From assembly GCF_001425055.1 (NCBI RefSeq), contig NZ_LMDK01000001.1, positions 261,845 to 325,844 on the forward strand: DNA of 64,000 bases, in the 5' to 3' direction. The notes under the pieces are model-generated. The model did not search any database, had not been told where the DNA came from, and worked only from the letters and a program-made list of their open reading frames with translations. Source of the stretch: Pelomonas sp. Root1237. Its GTDB lineage: Bacteria; Pseudomonadota; Gammaproteobacteria; Burkholderiales; Burkholderiaceae_C. Each line of letters begins with the position of its first letter. Positions within the stretch are counted from its first letter, which is position 1. Position numbers and translations under genes: made by a program. Shown here piece after piece: positions 62,054 through 64,000 of the stretch.

Positions 62054-63157
62054 TCAATCCCCCATCGCACGCGCTATCAACCGATGAAAGTGGTGCACCC
62101 CCTGCTCCCTCGTCGGCGAGTAGCGCCCGTGTTGATAGAACCGTGACCGCAGCCCCTGCTGCACCGTCATGACGACGGCCTCGTCCTCCATCTCGACCTT
62201 GTCCAGCGCGCCGCCGGCGCCGCTGCCCAGCAGTTCGGGCTTCCACACATAGCTGCGAAAGCGCACCCGCGTTCGAGCCGGGCCGATGGGCGTGACCTGG
62301 TTCAGCGACAGCCCCCACGGGTAGAAGTTCAGCATCAGGTTGGGGAACACCCACCAGTAGTAGGCGGCGATGCGCTGGCCGTACTCCGCCGCCTCCGCTG
62401 GCAGTTCGAAGGCAGTCTCATCGGCCCGCGCCACCGCGAGCTGAAGGTTGCTCCATTCGTGCAGCTCGTAGCGGTACTGGCTCAGGTCCAGCGTCTGCGT
62501 GAGGCCCGGGTGCACGAAGGGGATGTGCAGGCCTTCGAGGTAGTTCTCGACGTAGAGCGCCCAGTGGGCGTCAAACTCGTAGTCGCGGCTGCGGCTGGCG
62601 TCGAGGCGGAAGTCCTGCAGCGGCAGCCAGTGCATGCGCTGCATGGCCGGGCCGAAGAAGGCGTTGAAGCTGTCCAGCGGGTCTTCCAGCGCGACAAAGC
62701 CCTGGCCGCCCCAGTCCTGCAGCGGCAGCTGCGGCAGGTTGTCGCAGGGGCGGGGGAAGTCCAGCGCCTGCTGGAACTCGGGCATGAAGGTCATGCGGCC
62801 GTCCAGCTCGAAGCGACGCGAGTGATAGCCGCAGCGGATCTGCGCCGCGTCCTGGCAAGGCTGCTGCACGAGCAGGTTGCCGCGGTGGGTGCAGACGTTA
62901 CTGAGGCAGCGCAACGCACCTGCCGCGTCGCGCGACAGCAGCAGGGGCTCGTTCAGGCTGCCTGGCAGCAGCGTCTCCGGCTGCAGGCTGCCCGGCGCCC
63001 GCACGCCCTGCAGGTCAGCAAGCCACTGCCAGCTGCGCGCGAGCACACGCTCGTACTGCAGGCGCTGCGCGGCGGGGTCGAGGTAGAAGGCCTTGTCCAG
63101 CGTCTCGGCGCGTGCGACTTCGGGGTGGACCTGCCAGCGTTGCGAGGTGTCGTTCAT
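62054..63157 (-). CDS. Rieske non-haem iron oxygenase, alpha subunit type
   Basis: A 367-residue ring-hydroxylating-type oxygenase. The Rieske cluster ligands are C89-T-H91 and C109-G-Y-H112 (SNVCTHRGN; IRCGYHSRRF). The mononuclear iron site has N205 and H211/H216 in ENYLEGLHIPFVHP, with a distant Asp as third ligand. The group includes choline and glycine-betaine demethylating oxygenases as well as aromatic dioxygenases. No reductase or ferredoxin gene is adjacent, so the electron donor and substrate are unknown. Confidence 0.9.
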   Translation of the reverse strand: MNDTSQRWQVHPEVARAETLDKAFYLDPAAQRLQYERVLARSWQWLADLQGVRAPGSLQPETLLPGSLNEPLLLSRDAAGALRCLSNVCTHRGNLLVQQPCQDAAQIRCGYHSRRFELDGRMTFMPEFQQALDFPRPCDNLPQLPLQDWGGQGFVALEDPLDSFNAFFGPAMQRMHWLPLQDFRLDASRSRDYEFDAHWALYVENYLEGLHIPFVHPGLTQTLDLSQYRYELHEWSNLQLAVARADETAFELPAEAAEYGQRIAAYYWWVFPNLMLNFYPWGLSLNQVTPIGPARTRVRFRSYVWKPELLGSGAGGALDKVEMEDEAVVMTVQQGLRSRFYQHGRYSPTREQGVHHFHRLIARAMGD

Positions 63158-63221
63158 GAGGCAGTTTTACCCTCGCGGCCGCTATGGTCGGACACGTGTT
63201 TGTCCTCGTAGCATCCGGCTC

Positions 63222-63602
63222 ATGCGCACTGCCTTCACCCTTCTGCTTTCGCTGGCCGCCGGCCTGGCCCACGCCGCACCGCTGCCACCCGTCGCTCGCG
63301 CCGAGGTCGACGCGCTGCTGACGCGGCTGCAGGCCTCCGGCTGCGAGTTCAACCGCAACGGCAGCTGGTATGCCGGCGCCGAGGCTAGGGCGCATCTGCT
63401 GAAGAAGCTGGAGGTCCTCGAAGGCAAGGACATGGTGCAGACGGCCGAGCAGTTCATCGAACGCGGCGCGGCCACCAGCAGCATGAGCGGCAAGCCGTAT
63501 CTGGTGCGCTGTGCCGGCAAGGCGCCGGTGGAGAGCGCGCAGTGGCTGAAGGCCGAACTTCAGCAGGTGCGTGCGGCGCGGGCGGCGTCCAGCGCTCGCT
63601 AG
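63222..63602 (+). CDS. Exported DUF5329-family protein (YfeK-like)
   Basis: A 126-residue protein with a signal peptide (MRTAFTLLLSLAAGLAHA). The mature part reads EVDALLTRLQASGCEFNRNGSWY, HLLKKLEVLEGKD, TAEQFIERGAATSSMSGKPY and ends in a helix after the second Cys. This is the DUF5329/YfeK pattern with two conserved cysteines. Function is unknown. The ATG at 63222 begins the signal peptide; an earlier in-frame ATG would place it internally. Confidence 0.85.
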   Translation: MRTAFTLLLSLAAGLAHAAPLPPVARAEVDALLTRLQASGCEFNRNGSWYAGAEARAHLLKKLEVLEGKDMVQTAEQFIERGAATSSMSGKPYLVRCAGKAPVESAQWLKAELQQVRAARAASSAR

Positions 63603-63630
63603 CTCGTCGTCCGGCGAGATTCGACCGCTA

Positions 63631-64000
63631 TCACCAGGGGTTCAGCACCGGGACCTTGGCGTGTTCGAACTCCGAAACGTCCCGCGTCACCACGGTGAGC
63701 CCGTGGTGGGCTGCGGTGGCGGCAATGATCAGGTCGGGTTGGGAGAAGGTGTGCCCGGCCTTGCGCCCGGCGTCCACAAGCAGGCGCCACACCAGCATCA
63801 CGTCTTCCGATACGGGCAGCACGCGGTGCTCGAACATCGGCCTCACCTTGTGCGTGAGCCAGGCGCTCAGTTCGGCACGGCGGCCGGCATCGGGGACTCG
63901 TTCGATGCCGAAGCGGATTTCCGCCAGCGTCACCGTGCTGATGTAGAGGTTCTCCAGCGCCTGCGCGGCCACGAACTCCAGCACGCGAAGCTCGGGCCGG
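63631..64000 (-). CDS. VapC/FitB-like PIN-domain toxin (5' end outside window)
   Basis: The 3' part of a PIN-domain RNase. Visible are YISTVTLAEIRFGIERVPD with an active-site Glu, FSQPDLIIAATAAHHGLTVVTRDVSEFE with the metal-binding Asp residues, and the end AKVPVLNPW. The first strand with the N-terminal DTNVxSE is beyond the right edge; the frame is open to base 64000 (RPELRVLEFVAAQ). The cognate antitoxin is expected just upstream, outside the window. FitB/VapC family membership is clear; RNase activity is inferred. Confidence 0.9.
   Translation of the reverse strand, partial: RPELRVLEFVAAQALENLYISTVTLAEIRFGIERVPDAGRRAELSAWLTHKVRPMFEHRVLPVSEDVMLVWRLLVDAGRKAGHTFSQPDLIIAATAAHHGLTVVTRDVSEFEHAKVPVLNPW

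Noticed and set aside
1-64000. tRNA, rRNA, CRISPR array or intact insertion-sequence transposase
   Set aside because: None was recognised by reading. Repeats present are the inverted-repeat elements, REP-like units and gene duplications listed above. A dedicated tRNA scan was not possible.

Overview
The window is a strongly GC-rich stretch of a bacterial chromosome. The gene set (gyrB end at the left edge, two PEP-CTERM proteins, a caa3-type oxidase cluster, EutBC, AraC/LysR-paired transporter genes) suggests a betaproteobacterium of the order Burkholderiales, probably near the Rubrivivax/Roseateles/Leptothrix group. That placement is inferred from gene content and protein similarity remembered by eye, not from a search. 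No rRNA, tRNA or CRISPR array was recognised.

Left end (1-14.9 kb): an accessory and defence island directly downstream of gyrB. The true 3' end of gyrB (1-139) is followed by a MntA/HepT-type toxin-antitoxin pair with a frameshifted toxin, an orphan perfect palindrome, a TPR-sulfotransferase gene with an APS-kinase stub, and then a second, internally deleted copy of the gyrB 3' end (2744-3055). Next comes an extended type I restriction-modification operon: a DUF4258-like small protein, a methylase-specificity fusion whose catalytic motifs look degenerate, hsdM, hsdS, a HEPN-like/LOTUS protein, hsdR and a YgjP-type metallopeptidase. An AT-richer FRG-domain gene closes the island.

Middle (14.9-31.9 kb): mostly housekeeping and metabolic genes. 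These are a ThuA pseudogene and an intact ThuA gene, two alpha/beta hydrolases, dacA (PBP5/6), a DMT exporter with a divergent LysR gene, eutB and eutC split by a GC-rich palindromic insert, PRC-barrel, RidA and PD40 proteins, a 267-bp terminal-inverted-repeat element, a small lipoprotein and Ku, and a LysR gene divergent from a secreted metallo-beta-lactamase-fold/M28 peptidase pair.

Respiratory block (32.1-38.3 kb): CtaG, cytochrome b561, two lipoprotein c-type cytochromes on opposite strands, and a caa3 oxidase (coxB with a fused haem c domain, coxA fused to subunit III). A second 268-bp element of the same family as the first sits between the cytochrome c gene and coxB. It completes the stop codon of the former and provides the ribosome-binding region and start codon of the latter.

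Right part (38.3-64 kb): an oxidoreductase/MFS pair with a divergent AraC gene, sodC followed by a partial AraC duplicate, a cation antiporter, a beta-propeller lipoprotein, a REPIN-like inverted pair of palindromes, ssb, a LytS/LytR-type two-component operon with a DUF2807 protein, a HipBA-like pair with its operator, a large bacterial alpha-2-macroglobulin with a CLEQ thioester motif, a Rieske oxygenase and a VapC-like PIN toxin running off the right edge. The most unusual feature is the family of ~268-bp elements, whose stems differ in sequence between the two copies while their pairing and small loop motifs are kept.
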